Origin: Psychrobacter sp. M13
GTDB taxonomy: Bacteria > Pseudomonadota > Gammaproteobacteria > Pseudomonadales > Moraxellaceae
Assembly (NCBI RefSeq): GCF_030718935.1
Contig: NZ_CP132194.1
Span: 558,001 to 622,000 of the forward strand
Direction: 5' to 3'
DNA: 64,000 bases
Shown here: piece after piece, positions 38,992-49,900 of the stretch
Layout of the letters: every line of letters begins with the position of its first letter
How positions within the stretch are numbered: position 1 is the stretch's first letter
Notes under the pieces: generated by a model
The model's database searches: none
Told to the model about the DNA's origin: nothing
Seen by the model: the letters and a program-made list of their open reading frames with translations, nothing else
Translations under genes and position numbers: made by a program

Positions 38992-39477
38992 ATGAAAAAC
39001 GTGACCAAAGTTATGATGGCTAGTGTATTGGCAGTAGGGACGCTGGCAGGTTGTCAGACAAGCCCAACGGTGACTGCACCAGTGACTCAACCTATCACAG
39101 TTAACACGCTACAATCTTATGATTGGCAATTGGTTGATGCTAAGCGTAGTAATGGACAAAAAGTAGCTCAGTTATTCTTTGATCCAGCAAAGCCATTAAT
39201 GCTAAGCTTTAATAACTATAATGGTGAAAACCGCGTTACCTTCAAAAACACTTGTAACAACATGGGTGCACAGTACAGCGTTGTAAATGGCAATGTACAA
39301 CTTAATAATGTGTTAAGCACTATGATGGCATGCCCTGAGCCACAAGCGAGCTTTGATACCGCTACTATGGCGACGGTTCAAGGTAAATATAGCTTCAGTA
39401 CTGGCGCTAACAATGTGCCTATGCTAACCATCAGCAATGCTAATCAAGTTGCACAGTTTAAAGCAGTTAACAAATAA
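38992..39477 (+). CDS. META-domain (HslJ-like) lipoprotein
   Basis: This 161-residue protein has a lipoprotein signal with Cys21 in LAGCQTS. The mature part fits the META/HslJ fold: LQSYDWQLVDAK, LSFNNYNGENRVTFKNTCNNMGAQYSV (as positions 72-98), then LSTMMACPEPQ with a conserved Cys. HslJ in E. coli is tied to novobiocin and heat response; the role here is unknown. It is outer-membrane or periplasmic by its lipobox. A clear terminator follows. Confidence 0.87.
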   Translation: MKNVTKVMMASVLAVGTLAGCQTSPTVTAPVTQPITVNTLQSYDWQLVDAKRSNGQKVAQLFFDPAKPLMLSFNNYNGENRVTFKNTCNNMGAQYSVVNGNVQLNNVLSTMMACPEPQASFDTATMATVQGKYSFSTGANNVPMLTISNANQVAQFKAVNK

Positions 39478-39530
39478 GCTGACCGTATTTTTTATTTAGC
39501 TTAATACTGTTTTAGTATAAGACTGTTTAT

Positions 39531-39562
39531 AAATGCCTTACTAATTAGTGAGGCATTTTTTT
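39531..39562 (+). terminator. Terminator of the META lipoprotein gene
   Basis: AAATGCCTTACT pairs with AGTGAGGCATTT (one G-T) around AATT, followed by seven T. Confidence 0.9.
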
Positions 39563-39671
39563 ATTCAAAATTTGCTGACTTTTAGGCTACACTAGGCTTT
39601 ACCAATAATGCGCTCGTAAATAAAACCTGAACGCATGTTGCTCATAAATTCTTGGCTTCACGAGATTTGAC

Positions 39672-40667
39672 ATGACTAATACTAGCCGCACAATCAATAG
39701 CTCGATAACACTGAGCGTGACGACAATAATCACTGTTCTGGCTCTAACAGGTTGTCAGACTATGACGACTGGTAAAGCCGTATCTAACAATAGTATGACA
39801 AGCAATCCACTAACTGCGCAAATGCCAGTGATAGATCGCCAAGGGCGTATCGCTTATGTTGAGGAGCAAGGCGTTGGCGCAGCGAAGATTTCTACTCTTT
39901 ACAGTATTAGTCCTGATGGTAGCGATAGACGACTGATCGATCAGCTCAATGGTTATATTTATGCGCCTGCGTGGTCAGCTGATGGTCAGCATTTGGCTTA
40001 TAGTAAGCAGCCTGCGCGCCACTATCCTTTTATCTATATCTATGATCGCAGTAAGCAAAGCAGTGAGCTAGTCGTCGATGCTAAAGGCAGTAATTTATCC
40101 CCTAGCTTTTCACCTGATGGCCTGCGTCTGCTGTATAGCTCATCAGTCGGTGGTAATGCGGATATCTATGAGCGCTCGCTAACGACTGGCATAACTAAGC
40201 AGCTGACGACACTGTCCAGCACAGAGGTGCAGCCAAGCTATGCGCCTGATGGACAGAGCTTTGTCTATGTCAGTGACAAAGTACGATCAGGACGACCTAG
40301 TATCTATCGTTATACCTTTGCAACTGGCAATGCTGCACTACTATCGGCAAATGGCTATGCCGCTAGTCCTCAGTTAAGTCTAGACGGTCAACTAATGAGC
40401 TACCTCAATGGTCGTCAAGCGGCCGTTATTACCTTAGCCAATAAACAAGTAGTCAATTTGGCGGAGACAGGACTCGATGAGCCAGCACGCTTTTCACCGA
40501 GCGCTCAGTATGTGGTCTACGCTATGCAAAATAGCAAAATAAATGGACAGACGGGTAGTAGCTTAGTAGTACGCTCTTTGGCTAGTGGCAGTAGCTATAT
40601 TATTAGTAGCAAACTTGGCAATAGTCAATCTCATAGCTTGGTACGTTCGCCCGTATGGGGACGTTAA
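39672..40667 (+). CDS. TolB-like beta-propeller lipoprotein
   Basis: 331 residues with a lipoprotein signal (ALTGC near 30) and five or six PD40/WD40-like repeats. Recognisable units include SPDGSDRRLI, SADGQHLAYSKQ, SPDGLRLLYSS, APDGQSFVYVSD and SLDGQLMSYL. It resembles the propeller of TolB but lacks the N-terminal D1 domain, and TolB itself is soluble, not lipidated. No tolQRA or pal genes are adjacent, so it is not the Tol-Pal TolB. Probably a periplasmic interaction module. Confidence 0.83.
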   Translation: MTNTSRTINSSITLSVTTIITVLALTGCQTMTTGKAVSNNSMTSNPLTAQMPVIDRQGRIAYVEEQGVGAAKISTLYSISPDGSDRRLIDQLNGYIYAPAWSADGQHLAYSKQPARHYPFIYIYDRSKQSSELVVDAKGSNLSPSFSPDGLRLLYSSSVGGNADIYERSLTTGITKQLTTLSSTEVQPSYAPDGQSFVYVSDKVRSGRPSIYRYTFATGNAALLSANGYAASPQLSLDGQLMSYLNGRQAAVITLANKQVVNLAETGLDEPARFSPSAQYVVYAMQNSKINGQTGSSLVVRSLASGSSYIISSKLGNSQSHSLVRSPVWGR

Positions 40668-40830
40668 AAACAAATCTTTTGAATATAACTAGCTGCGATT
40701 GATAAGTATTATTGAATTATTTTCGCTATAATCACTAACTAAGAAACATAAGTTGATTTTATTCAGTGTAAAATCACCACTCAGAATATCTTATAACTTA
40801 TAGAGTCAGGTGACAAAAAGAGAATACACA

Positions 40831-41508
40831 ATGCAAGAGTCTTTCTTAATTTTTATGACCAAAATCAGTCTATATCCGACTTTCGTTTTTACGGGTTTAG
40901 TAATGTTTGTCACCTTATATTGGCTGGTATCCTTGCTCGGCATGGCAGATATGGACGCGGTAGACTTAGGTAATGTGGGGGGCGATGCTGGCGCAGATGT
41001 GAGTAACAATAGTGGTGATTTATCCTCAGCAGGCGTTTTTTCTGGTCTACTGCTCAAATTCGGTCTCTACGGCGTACCGCTGATCATCATACTTAGCTTA
41101 GTCAGTTTGATCGGTTGGCTACTCAGCTATCTATATACTAGCCTATTACATCAGTATTTTGATTCAGGCATCTTGTACTATGTCTTTGGCACAGGGGCAT
41201 TAATACTAGTACTCGTCGTTTCTATGTGGCTAACGGGCATTATTATTTCGCCAATTCGTAAAAAGTTTGCCAAGATTCCTAAGCGCATCGCCGCTAATAA
41301 TATTGGTAAAATCGCTATCGTGCGCACCTTGTCAGTGACAGATATTCATGGCGAAGCGGTGCTTGGCGATGGTGGTGCAGGACTCATCCTTAGAATCCGG
41401 CCGGATATCAGTAGTGATAAACAACCCCTGCAGCAAGGCGATAAAGTAGTATTAGTAGAGTACCTAGATGAATCCAACGCCTACCGCGTTACTGCGGTTA
41501 AAGACTGA
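40831..41508 (+). CDS. YqiJ-like NfeD/OB-fold membrane protein
   Basis: 225 residues. Three hydrophobic regions (about 5-40, 72-105 and 115-140) precede a soluble OB-fold-like domain (about 155-225, GKIAIVRTLSV, GGAGLILRIRPD, GDKVVLVEYLD). This is the YqiJ arrangement; such proteins pair with flotillins. The start at 40831 has AAGAG upstream; a GTG at 40810 would add seven residues with poorer spacing. The flotillin gene follows 108 bases later on the same strand, as in E. coli yqiJ-yqiK. Confidence 0.85.
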   Translation: MQESFLIFMTKISLYPTFVFTGLVMFVTLYWLVSLLGMADMDAVDLGNVGGDAGADVSNNSGDLSSAGVFSGLLLKFGLYGVPLIIILSLVSLIGWLLSYLYTSLLHQYFDSGILYYVFGTGALILVLVVSMWLTGIIISPIRKKFAKIPKRIAANNIGKIAIVRTLSVTDIHGEAVLGDGGAGLILRIRPDISSDKQPLQQGDKVVLVEYLDESNAYRVTAVKD

Positions 41509-41616
41509 TTATATGAATAAAAGCACGCAATCTATTGATCTATCTGTCTATCTATAAGCAAATAAATAATTAGTAATCTTAAATTTAGTTTGACGGTTTA
41601 ACTTAAAGGAATAGTT

Positions 41617-43638
41617 ATGGACACACTTATTATCGTCGGCGTCATAGTCGTGCTGGCGTTTGTCTTTCTTATGATAGCGCTTTTGATGCTCAAAGCTTTT
41701 TATTATAAGGTTGAGCAGGGCACAGCACTAATCATCAACGGCGTGAGTAAGATCGACGTACGTTTTGATGGCGGTATTATTTGGCCAATCATTAATAAAA
41801 AAGAATTAATGCGAATCTCGCTGATTACTTTAGAAGTCGATCGCCGTGGTAAAGAAGGTCTTATTTGCGCCGATAATATGCGTGCTGATATTACCGTCGC
41901 GTTTTATCTACGGGTCAATGAGACCGAAGAAGATGTGTTAAAGGTTGCCAAATCAGTTGGCGTTGAGCGTGCCTCGGACAAAGTCGCGGTCAACGAGCTA
42001 TTTAATGCGAAGTTCTCTGAAGCGCTAAAAACCGTCGGTAAGCAGATTGATTTTGTCAAACTATTTGAGAACCGTAGCGAGTTTCGTGACAGTATCGTCA
42101 AAGAGATTGGCAATGATCTAAATGGTTATATCCTAGAAGATGTGGCGATTGATTATCTTGAGCAAACGCCGAAATCATCGCTTGATTCAAGCAATATCTT
42201 AGATGCTGAAGGTATCAAAAAGATCACTCAGCTCACCGCTTTTCAAAACGTTATCACTAATGAGCTTGAGCGTGATGAAGAGCTTGCGGTTAAAAAGAAA
42301 AACGTTGAGACTGTGGAGGCAATGCTGGAGCTTGAGCGTCAACAAGCTGATGCCGAGGCCAAACAGCATCGTGAAATCTCTTCTGTGAGAGCCCGTGAAA
42401 CAGCTGAAACTCGTAAGATTGAAGAAGAAGAGCGTAAAAAGTCTGAAACCGCTATTATTTCAGTTGAGCAGGATTTGGCTATTCAGCGCGAGAATCAACA
42501 ACGTGAAATCGAAGTTGCTGGACAGAATCGTCTGCGAGCAGTCATCATTGAAGAAGAAAAAGTAACGCGCGCGCAGGATTTAGAAATCGTCTCGCGTGAG
42601 CGTGAAGTCGACTTGCAGCGTATTGAAGCTGAAAAAGCCATTGAGATTGAGAAAAAGGAAATCGCCAACGTTATTCGTGAGCGTATCGCCGTCGATAAAA
42701 CAGTCGCGCAAGAAGAAGAGCGCATCAAAGAAGTCCGTGAAGTGAGCGAAGCCGATCGCTCGAAACAAACTCGTGTCTTAGCGGCTGAAGCAGACGCCGA
42801 AGAGATCAAAGTCCGTCAAGTCAAAAAGGCCGAAGCCGATGAGATGGCAGCTAAGCACAAAGCCGTTGAAATCACTACCCTTGCTAATGCGAACTTGGAA
42901 GCGGCTGCTAAAGACGCTGAGTCAAAAGTGAGAATGGCTGAAGGTATTAAAGCTGAAGAGTCTGCCCATGGCTTTGCTGAGGCGGCTATTCAAGAAGCTA
43001 AAGCCTCGTCGCTTGAAAAAGAAGGCGTTGCCAAAGCGAACGTCATCAAGGCTACAGGTCAAGCGCAAGCCCAGTCGGATCGCGAACGTGGTATGGCGGA
43101 CGCTGAAGTTATCGCCGCTCGCGGTGAGTCAAACGCCAAGGCGCAAAGAGATATCGGCATGGCAGACGCCGAAGTTATCGCCGCTCGTGGTCAATCGAAC
43201 GCGCAAGCTGAGCGTGAAGTTGGTCTTGCTAAAGCCGAAGTTACTCGCGCCCATTTCCAAGCCGAAGCGGATGGTCTAGTCGAGAAGTTCAATGCGATGG
43301 GTAGCATGAGTCGTGAGGCTCGTGAGCACGAAGAGTTCCGTATGGGTCTCGAAACGGCGCTACAAGAAGCGATGGCGTCTATTGAGGCGGGTAAAGAGAT
43401 CGCTAAAGAGAATGCTGAGGTGTTAGCAGTAGCGCTACAAAAGGCCAAAATCGATATCGTTGGTGGTGAGGCGCACTTCTTTGATAACTTTGCCAAGTCA
43501 CTTTCTATCGGTAAAGCCATCGATGGCCTTGCAGGTAAGTCAGATACGCTAAGCGGTATTATCAATACGATGATGGCGAGTAAGTTAAGCAATCAGAGTA
43601 ATCCGTCAAATGATAAGTCTGCTGAACATAATGATTAG
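41617..43638 (+). CDS. Flotillin-family protein (YqiK-like)
   Basis: 673 residues. One N-terminal membrane helix (about 3-26) is followed by an SPFH domain (about 30-200). A very long coiled coil of Glu/Ala/Arg/Lys heptads runs from about 220 to 560, and the C-terminus is short. Near 470-540 the segment ADAEVIAARG is repeated twice with GMADAEV spacers, an internal duplication. Flotillins assemble into membrane rings and scaffold lipid microdomains. GGAATAG precedes the start. Upstream lies its YqiJ-like partner, downstream a giant ATPase, likely one functional group. Confidence 0.92.
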   Translation: MDTLIIVGVIVVLAFVFLMIALLMLKAFYYKVEQGTALIINGVSKIDVRFDGGIIWPIINKKELMRISLITLEVDRRGKEGLICADNMRADITVAFYLRVNETEEDVLKVAKSVGVERASDKVAVNELFNAKFSEALKTVGKQIDFVKLFENRSEFRDSIVKEIGNDLNGYILEDVAIDYLEQTPKSSLDSSNILDAEGIKKITQLTAFQNVITNELERDEELAVKKKNVETVEAMLELERQQADAEAKQHREISSVRARETAETRKIEEEERKKSETAIISVEQDLAIQRENQQREIEVAGQNRLRAVIIEEEKVTRAQDLEIVSREREVDLQRIEAEKAIEIEKKEIANVIRERIAVDKTVAQEEERIKEVREVSEADRSKQTRVLAAEADAEEIKVRQVKKAEADEMAAKHKAVEITTLANANLEAAAKDAESKVRMAEGIKAEESAHGFAEAAIQEAKASSLEKEGVAKANVIKATGQAQAQSDRERGMADAEVIAARGESNAKAQRDIGMADAEVIAARGQSNAQAEREVGLAKAEVTRAHFQAEADGLVEKFNAMGSMSREAREHEEFRMGLETALQEAMASIEAGKEIAKENAEVLAVALQKAKIDIVGGEAHFFDNFAKSLSIGKAIDGLAGKSDTLSGIINTMMASKLSNQSNPSNDKSAEHND

Positions 43639-43996
43639 TTTGTAGCTTTTAAATAGATAGAGTCAAGTAGCGTGGGTGGTAACTCACAGAATATAGGAAT
43701 GAATCCATGGGTTAAGACTCACGCTACAAAATCTAAAGTTGCCGTATAATTTTTAACGCTTTTTAAGGTTACCACCCACGCTACAAATATTAATCGTATA
43801 AATAAATGGTCATTCAAATTGCTATTTATTCTGCCAGCTTAAATTTAAAGCAACACTAAGTTGGCTACTCTAAAAGAATGATCAACGCGCCCTTATTTTT
43901 CTAACAGGGTTTATGTTTTTTTAGACTAGTCAAAATTTAACAACCATTTGCAAAATTTTCCTTATCGCCTAAAAATTAAAGTAGAGAAGAAGAGTA
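43639..43996. other. Intergenic region between flotillin and ATPase genes
   Basis: 358 bases holding the GTAGCGTGGG palindrome cluster (43667-43784) and an AT-rich promoter region for the ATPase gene. Confidence 0.6.
43667..43784. repeat. GTAGCGTGGG palindromic repeat cluster
   Basis: GTAGCGTGGGTGGTAAC at 43667-43683 recurs as its perfect complement at 43768-43784. A third, inverted, partial copy (ACTCACGCTAC, around 43728-43738) sits in between. It could fold as a large hairpin and resembles small dispersed repeats of other bacteria. Confidence 0.8.
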
Positions 43997-46900
43997 ATGG
44001 CAGATACACCAAACCCAAACGATTTAAGTAGCACTGGCAAACAAGACCAAGCGGACAAGGCCGTTGCCTCAGGCAATGCTTATGAGCTGATTAAAAAGCG
44101 CTTAACCGAGCAGGGCAGTCGCTTAGAGCAGCAAACGGCGACCTTAAATAACGCGCGACTTGAAGAGTTCGGCAGCACGCAAATGCAAGTCATTGCCCGC
44201 ACCCGTATTCGTACTGAATACAACTGCGTCGCGCAAGATATGGTGCAAGTCGGCGAGTATCTGCTGTTTGGCTACAACGTGTTTATGGGGCTTAAGCGCG
44301 CCAGCAATATCAAAGATGTGCTCTCGCTATATCGCTTGCTTGAGCCAGCAGGTGGCGAAGAAGAGTATCAGCTCGAAGAAGTAGAGCTAAAAGATACTTT
44401 TTTAGATCAGACCGCCTTTGTACAAGACTTCAATGAGCTATATCGCTATTATAAACAAACCCGTCTGATTCAGATCACAGTCAAAGACAGCAAGCTGCTA
44501 TTGGCGTTTCAGATCGGTGAGCGTATCACGGATATTCGGGTGTTTCGCTTTGCCTTAGACTTTAGTGAAGGCACGCCAGAGTCTGCACAAGTCGCTTACG
44601 TGGACAATCGCGGCGAGCGTGATATTGAGCTGCCACCCGCTTATGATTTTGAATGGATTGATACTACCCGCGAGCAGATGGTCAACGGCAAGCACCCACA
44701 TATGAATATCTTAGATACGGTATTTGTCGAGACTATCGGCGGTGATTTAACCATTAAGATCGAGGATAACACCCAATCAGGATTGGGGATCTACAAAGAA
44801 TCGGTAACGGATACCACGCAGTCGCTGACCGACGCTCAGATAGCTTATGCCAAAGTGGGCAGCTTAATATTACTCAAAATACTGCCGTATCGAGAAACAG
44901 ATTATCGCTATTTTGTCTATAACACTTTGACTGAGACCGTACTGCGCCTAGACGCTATCGGCCAGTCGTGTGTACAGCTGCCTGAGGATCACGGCATTAT
45001 TTTCCCTGGTGGCTATTACTTACAAACGGGTGAGCATAAGCTGTTTGAGAGCCAAGAAGCTAGCGCTAAAGACTTGAAGTTTAAGCGCAAAATTGTCTCG
45101 CCTAATGGTGAGGATGTGTTGTATTTATTTTATGATATGGCGCTTGGGGTTACTGGATTATTCCCTTATAACTTAATCAAAAAACAATTGGCAAACCCAA
45201 TTTATTGCAACGGCATGGCGCTGGCTGAGAACGGTCAATTGGTACTGTTTAGCGCCCAAACTGAGCCATCACGTATTCATCCGATGCAAATATGGCATAC
45301 CCCTTATGCCTCAGATGAGTATATTAGCGAGCTACCCGAGAGCACCAACTTTTATGGCAAAATCGGTAATAAAGAGCTAGTACGCGGTATCTCAGATCTA
45401 TATAGCATCACCCGCTTGATTGATAATCAAAGCGTCTCACAAAAGCTTTATGAAGAGCTTGCCGATAATACTAGCCGACTGTTTGACAGCTATTATTGGC
45501 TAAACGAGCCTGAGCTTGCCGAGGTCGCCAGCAGTATCAAAGAGGTCACAGCGACCGCTGAGCTGGTCATTGATGAATTTGCCAAAGTTCAAAGCGTCCA
45601 AAAGCAAACGCAGACCGCCTTAGCCGATGCCGAAACCAAGCAAAATGAGATTACTCGGCAGATTAAAATCACTACCTTTGAGTCTGCAAGCGACTATGTC
45701 GAGCAGTTATCAGCGCTTAGGCGACAAAAGGGTCATTTAGTCAGCTTAGAGAACTTACGTTATTTAGATAGTGATAAGTTGCAAGCGCTACAAGAGCAGC
45801 TTGAGAGCGCAGAGAGCGAGCTTGCTGAGCAAACCGTAAAATATCTTAGTGGCGATGATGCATTATCGAGTTACGAGGGTATTTTGACTGACGTCAACGA
45901 GCGTTTGCAGACGAGCGAGACTAATTCTGAGCTCAAACCCGTGTTAGAGACTATCGATAATACCGCGCAAGGCTTAGATCTATTAACTGAGCTACTCGGC
46001 ACGCTTGATGTCGCTGATGCGACGGTGCGTACTCAAATCATCGATGATATATCTGCTATCTACTCGCGTCTCAATCAGACTAAAGCTAAGCTGAATCATA
46101 AGCGCAAAAACTTAGGCTCAGTCGAAGCTATTGCGCAGTTCGGCGCGCAGTTTAGGCTGTTTGGTCAGTCGATAGCCAATGCCTTATCTACCGCCAATAC
46201 TCCTGAAAAATCAGATGAGCAAATGGCCAAGCTGCTGGTACAGTTAGAGGAGCTTGAAGGTCAATTTGCTGATCCAGAAACGGGCGGTGGTGATCAGTTT
46301 TTAGCAGATATCATCAGCAAACGCGAAGAGATTTATGAGACCTTTGAGAATCATAAACAGCAGCTGCTCGATGCGCGTAACCGCAAAGCTCAGAATTTAG
46401 GCGATGGCGCTCTGCGTATGCTAGAGAGCATAAAAAAGCGCACTCAAAGCACTGGAGTCACAGGCTTTAAAGATGAAGATGGCCTCAATACTTATTTTGC
46501 CGCCGATGGACTGGTACAAAAGGTACGCGCCATTGCTAAGAGCCTGCAAGAGATGGGCTTTAGTGTCAAAGCGGATGATATCGATGCGCGACTAAAAGCC
46601 ATTCAAATTGAGAGCTACAAGAGTCTAAAAGATAAGTCAGACTTATTTGAAGATGGCGGTCAAATCATTAAGCTTGGCAAACACCGCTTTTCGGTCAATA
46701 CTCAGCCATTGGATTTAACCCTGCTCAGTCGCCAGCAAACCAACGGCCAGCGTATTCTTAACCTACATTTAACGGGTACGGACTATTACGAAGTGCTCGA
46801 TAACGCTGAGCTAAACGCATTACGTCCTTATTGGGATATGAATATCGCCTCCGAGTCCGAGCAAGTTTACCGCGCCGAGTACTTAGCTTATAGCATTATT

Positions 46901-49900
46901 GAAAGCGCCAAGAATAATAACGATGGCCTAACGGAAGCGCGACTTTATCAAGCTTATGACGAGACAGCGAATACTATAGATAGCAGTGGCGAGCTAGATG
47001 ATGACAGTTCATTATCTAAGCTAGTAAAAGCCTATGCCACGCCGCGTTATCAGCTTGGCTATGAGAAAGGCATCCATGATCATGATGCCACCTTGCTGCT
47101 CATGCAGATATTGCCAACGCTACGCGAAGCGGGCTTGCTGATTTATACCCCGCAAGTACGTGCTTTAGCCCAGCTGTTTTACTGGCAGCTCAGGCTAGTA
47201 CAAGCTTTAGGATTGCCTGCATTAAATCAATACAATTACAGCCAATGGCTAAATGAGCAGACATTGACGCGTATTAATAATTGGCTGGATCGCGCGATTA
47301 CCGCTGAGCAGTTGCGTCGCAGCTTAGGTAGTGATACCGCCAAAGCCTTACTAATCGATGATATAAGTACAGTGATGAGCGACTTTGTGTCCGCTTATAA
47401 TGATATTGATAATAATAGTAGTAACGATAGTAAAGGTGACGCAGACAGTAGTATATTCGCCCAAAGTCACGTACAGCTGGCTTGTGAATATTTGGTCAGC
47501 GTGATGGGTCAAGCCGCCGAGCATAATGCAGCCCAAGGAATACAGTGGCAAACCAGCCAAAAAGCCCAACAGCTATGTGAGCAGTTAAACAAAACGCTAA
47601 ATAAAGCAGCAAGCAGTACTGTGAATAAAGGCAGTGCCAGCTTTGAGCAGTTGCAAACCTCAGTGGCCAAGTTAAGCTTCCAGCCTAAATCTGCTTATGA
47701 GTTACTAGCCACTTGGTTTAATGCGCTACTAGATAAAACCTATGGTAGCGAGGTGGCAGGCGAGTCAACCGCTGATAGCAACGTTGATGCTAATGTGGAT
47801 AGTCAGGGCAACCCGCTCAGCGAAGCGCAAATCGCTACTATGGAGGAAGAGGAGGCACAGCGTAAGCAGCAGCTGGAGAGCGGTCGTCATTATATACCTG
47901 AAGCGATCAGCATGTTATTGACGCAGCTAACCGATAGCCAGCGCGAAACGCTTATGCAAGGGGTGCTGGATTCAGGTGCGAGCGCTAATAAAACCAATAA
48001 GCCTATAACTAGTGGCTTGTCTACCCAAGCTACTCAAACATCACTAACCAGCCTCAATAATCCACTCAATCAAGCGCAGAGCTTTGAGCGTAGCACAGGC
48101 AAGGTATCACTTGAGATAAAAGTAGATAATTTATTAGGTGAGCATGAGCGCATCCACAGCCAAACGCTCACCTTTGCGGTTGATGACTTCTTAAATCGCT
48201 TGCACTATCATGATGCACAGGTCATCCCTAGCTATAAGCGCTACTTGTCGTTACGCTCAGAGATATTAAATGACGCCAAAGAGACGCTAAGACTTAATGA
48301 ATTCATGGCGCGTCCATTATCCTCGTTTGTGCGTAACCGCCTAATTAATGAGAGCTACCTACCATTGATAGGTGACAACCTCGCCAAGCAGATGGGCAGC
48401 GTCGGTGAGGATAAGCGTACCGACTTGATGGGTATCCTGATGATGATATCGCCACCAGGTTATGGTAAGACGACTTTGATGGAGTACGTGGCGAACCGTC
48501 TGGGCTTAATCTTTATGAAGATCAACTGTCCGTCATTAGGTCATGATGTCACCTCTCTAGACCCTGCCAAAGCGCCTAATGCTACCGCGCGTGAGGAGCT
48601 AAATAAAATTAACTTAGCCTTTGAGATGGGCAATAACGTCATGCTCTATCTTGATGATATTCAACATACCCATGCCGAGTTTTTGCAGAAATTTATCTCA
48701 CTAGGTGATGGTACGCGTCGTATCGATGGCGTCTGGCAAGGCAAGACTAAAACTTATGATATGCGCGGCAAAAAGTTCTGCGTCGTTATGGCAGGTAACC
48801 CGTACACTGAAAGCGGTGAAGCCTTTAAAGTTCCTGATATGCTCGCTAACCGTGCCGATATCTATAACTTAGGCGATATCATGAGCGGTATGGAAGAGGT
48901 GTTTGCCCTCAGTTATATCGAGAACTCGTTAACCTCAAATAGCGTACTTGCGCCCTTAGCTAATCGTGATTTAAGCGACGTCCATCGCTTAATAAAAATG
49001 GCAAAAGCTGACAATACTAATTTGCTACAGGCACAAAGTAGCGAGCTGAGCTATCCGTATAGCACCTCTGAGATCAATGAGATTATCGCCATCTTGCGCC
49101 ATATGTTCACCGTGCAAGAAGTGATCCTCGATGTGAACCAAGCCTATATCGCCTCGGCATCACAAGATGATAGATATCGGGTTGAGCCGATATTTAAGTT
49201 GCAGGGCAGCTATCGTAATATGAATAAGATGACCGAAAAGCTATCAGCGGTCATGAACAAAGATGAGCTAAATCAGCTGATTGACGATCACTACCTAGGC
49301 GAGTCACAGCTCTTAACTCAAGGGGCTGAGAGCAACTTACTTAAGCTTGGCGAGATGCGTGGTGAGCTGGATGAGGCAGAAGCGGAACGTTGGGAGCAGA
49401 TCAAAGCGGACTTCCTACGTAACAAAGCTATGGGCGGCGCAGACGGTGATGTTGGCGCGCGCATCGTGGCGCAACTGGTCGATGTGGTTGGTGGCTTTAA
49501 GACCATCAATAGCCAATTCGATCAATATCTCATTCAAAACGATCCAGGGCAACTGGCGCGTTTAAAAGAAGCAGAGCAGCAAGTGCGGATAGCCGCACAG
49601 TTAGAAGCGCAAAAGTTGCTAGCGGATGATTGTGTCAAAAGTCTTGTCACTGGTTTTGTGAATAACGCCAATGTCGTCAGCAAGAGTATCGATAATGGCT
49701 TTGAGCAGAGTTTAGATAAGCTCACTCAGATCTATCGTCACGATCATAAGATAGAGGGCGAGCACCTACAGCAAAACCAAGCGCTACAACAACAGCTGGT
49801 CATCAAGCTGATCACAGCCGCCGAGCAGCTGGCAGGGTCTATGTCAAAAAATATGGCGCAAAATATCGGCGATAGCTTATCAAAAAGTCTACTCGATAGC

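Noticed and set aside
39672..40667. Calling the propeller lipoprotein TolB of the Tol-Pal system
   Set aside because: It lacks the D1 domain, is lipidated and has no tol or pal neighbours.
42495..42809. Minus-strand open frame of 104 codons inside the flotillin gene
   Set aside because: Ser/Arg/Thr-rich shadow of a Glu/Ala-rich coiled coil on the other strand.
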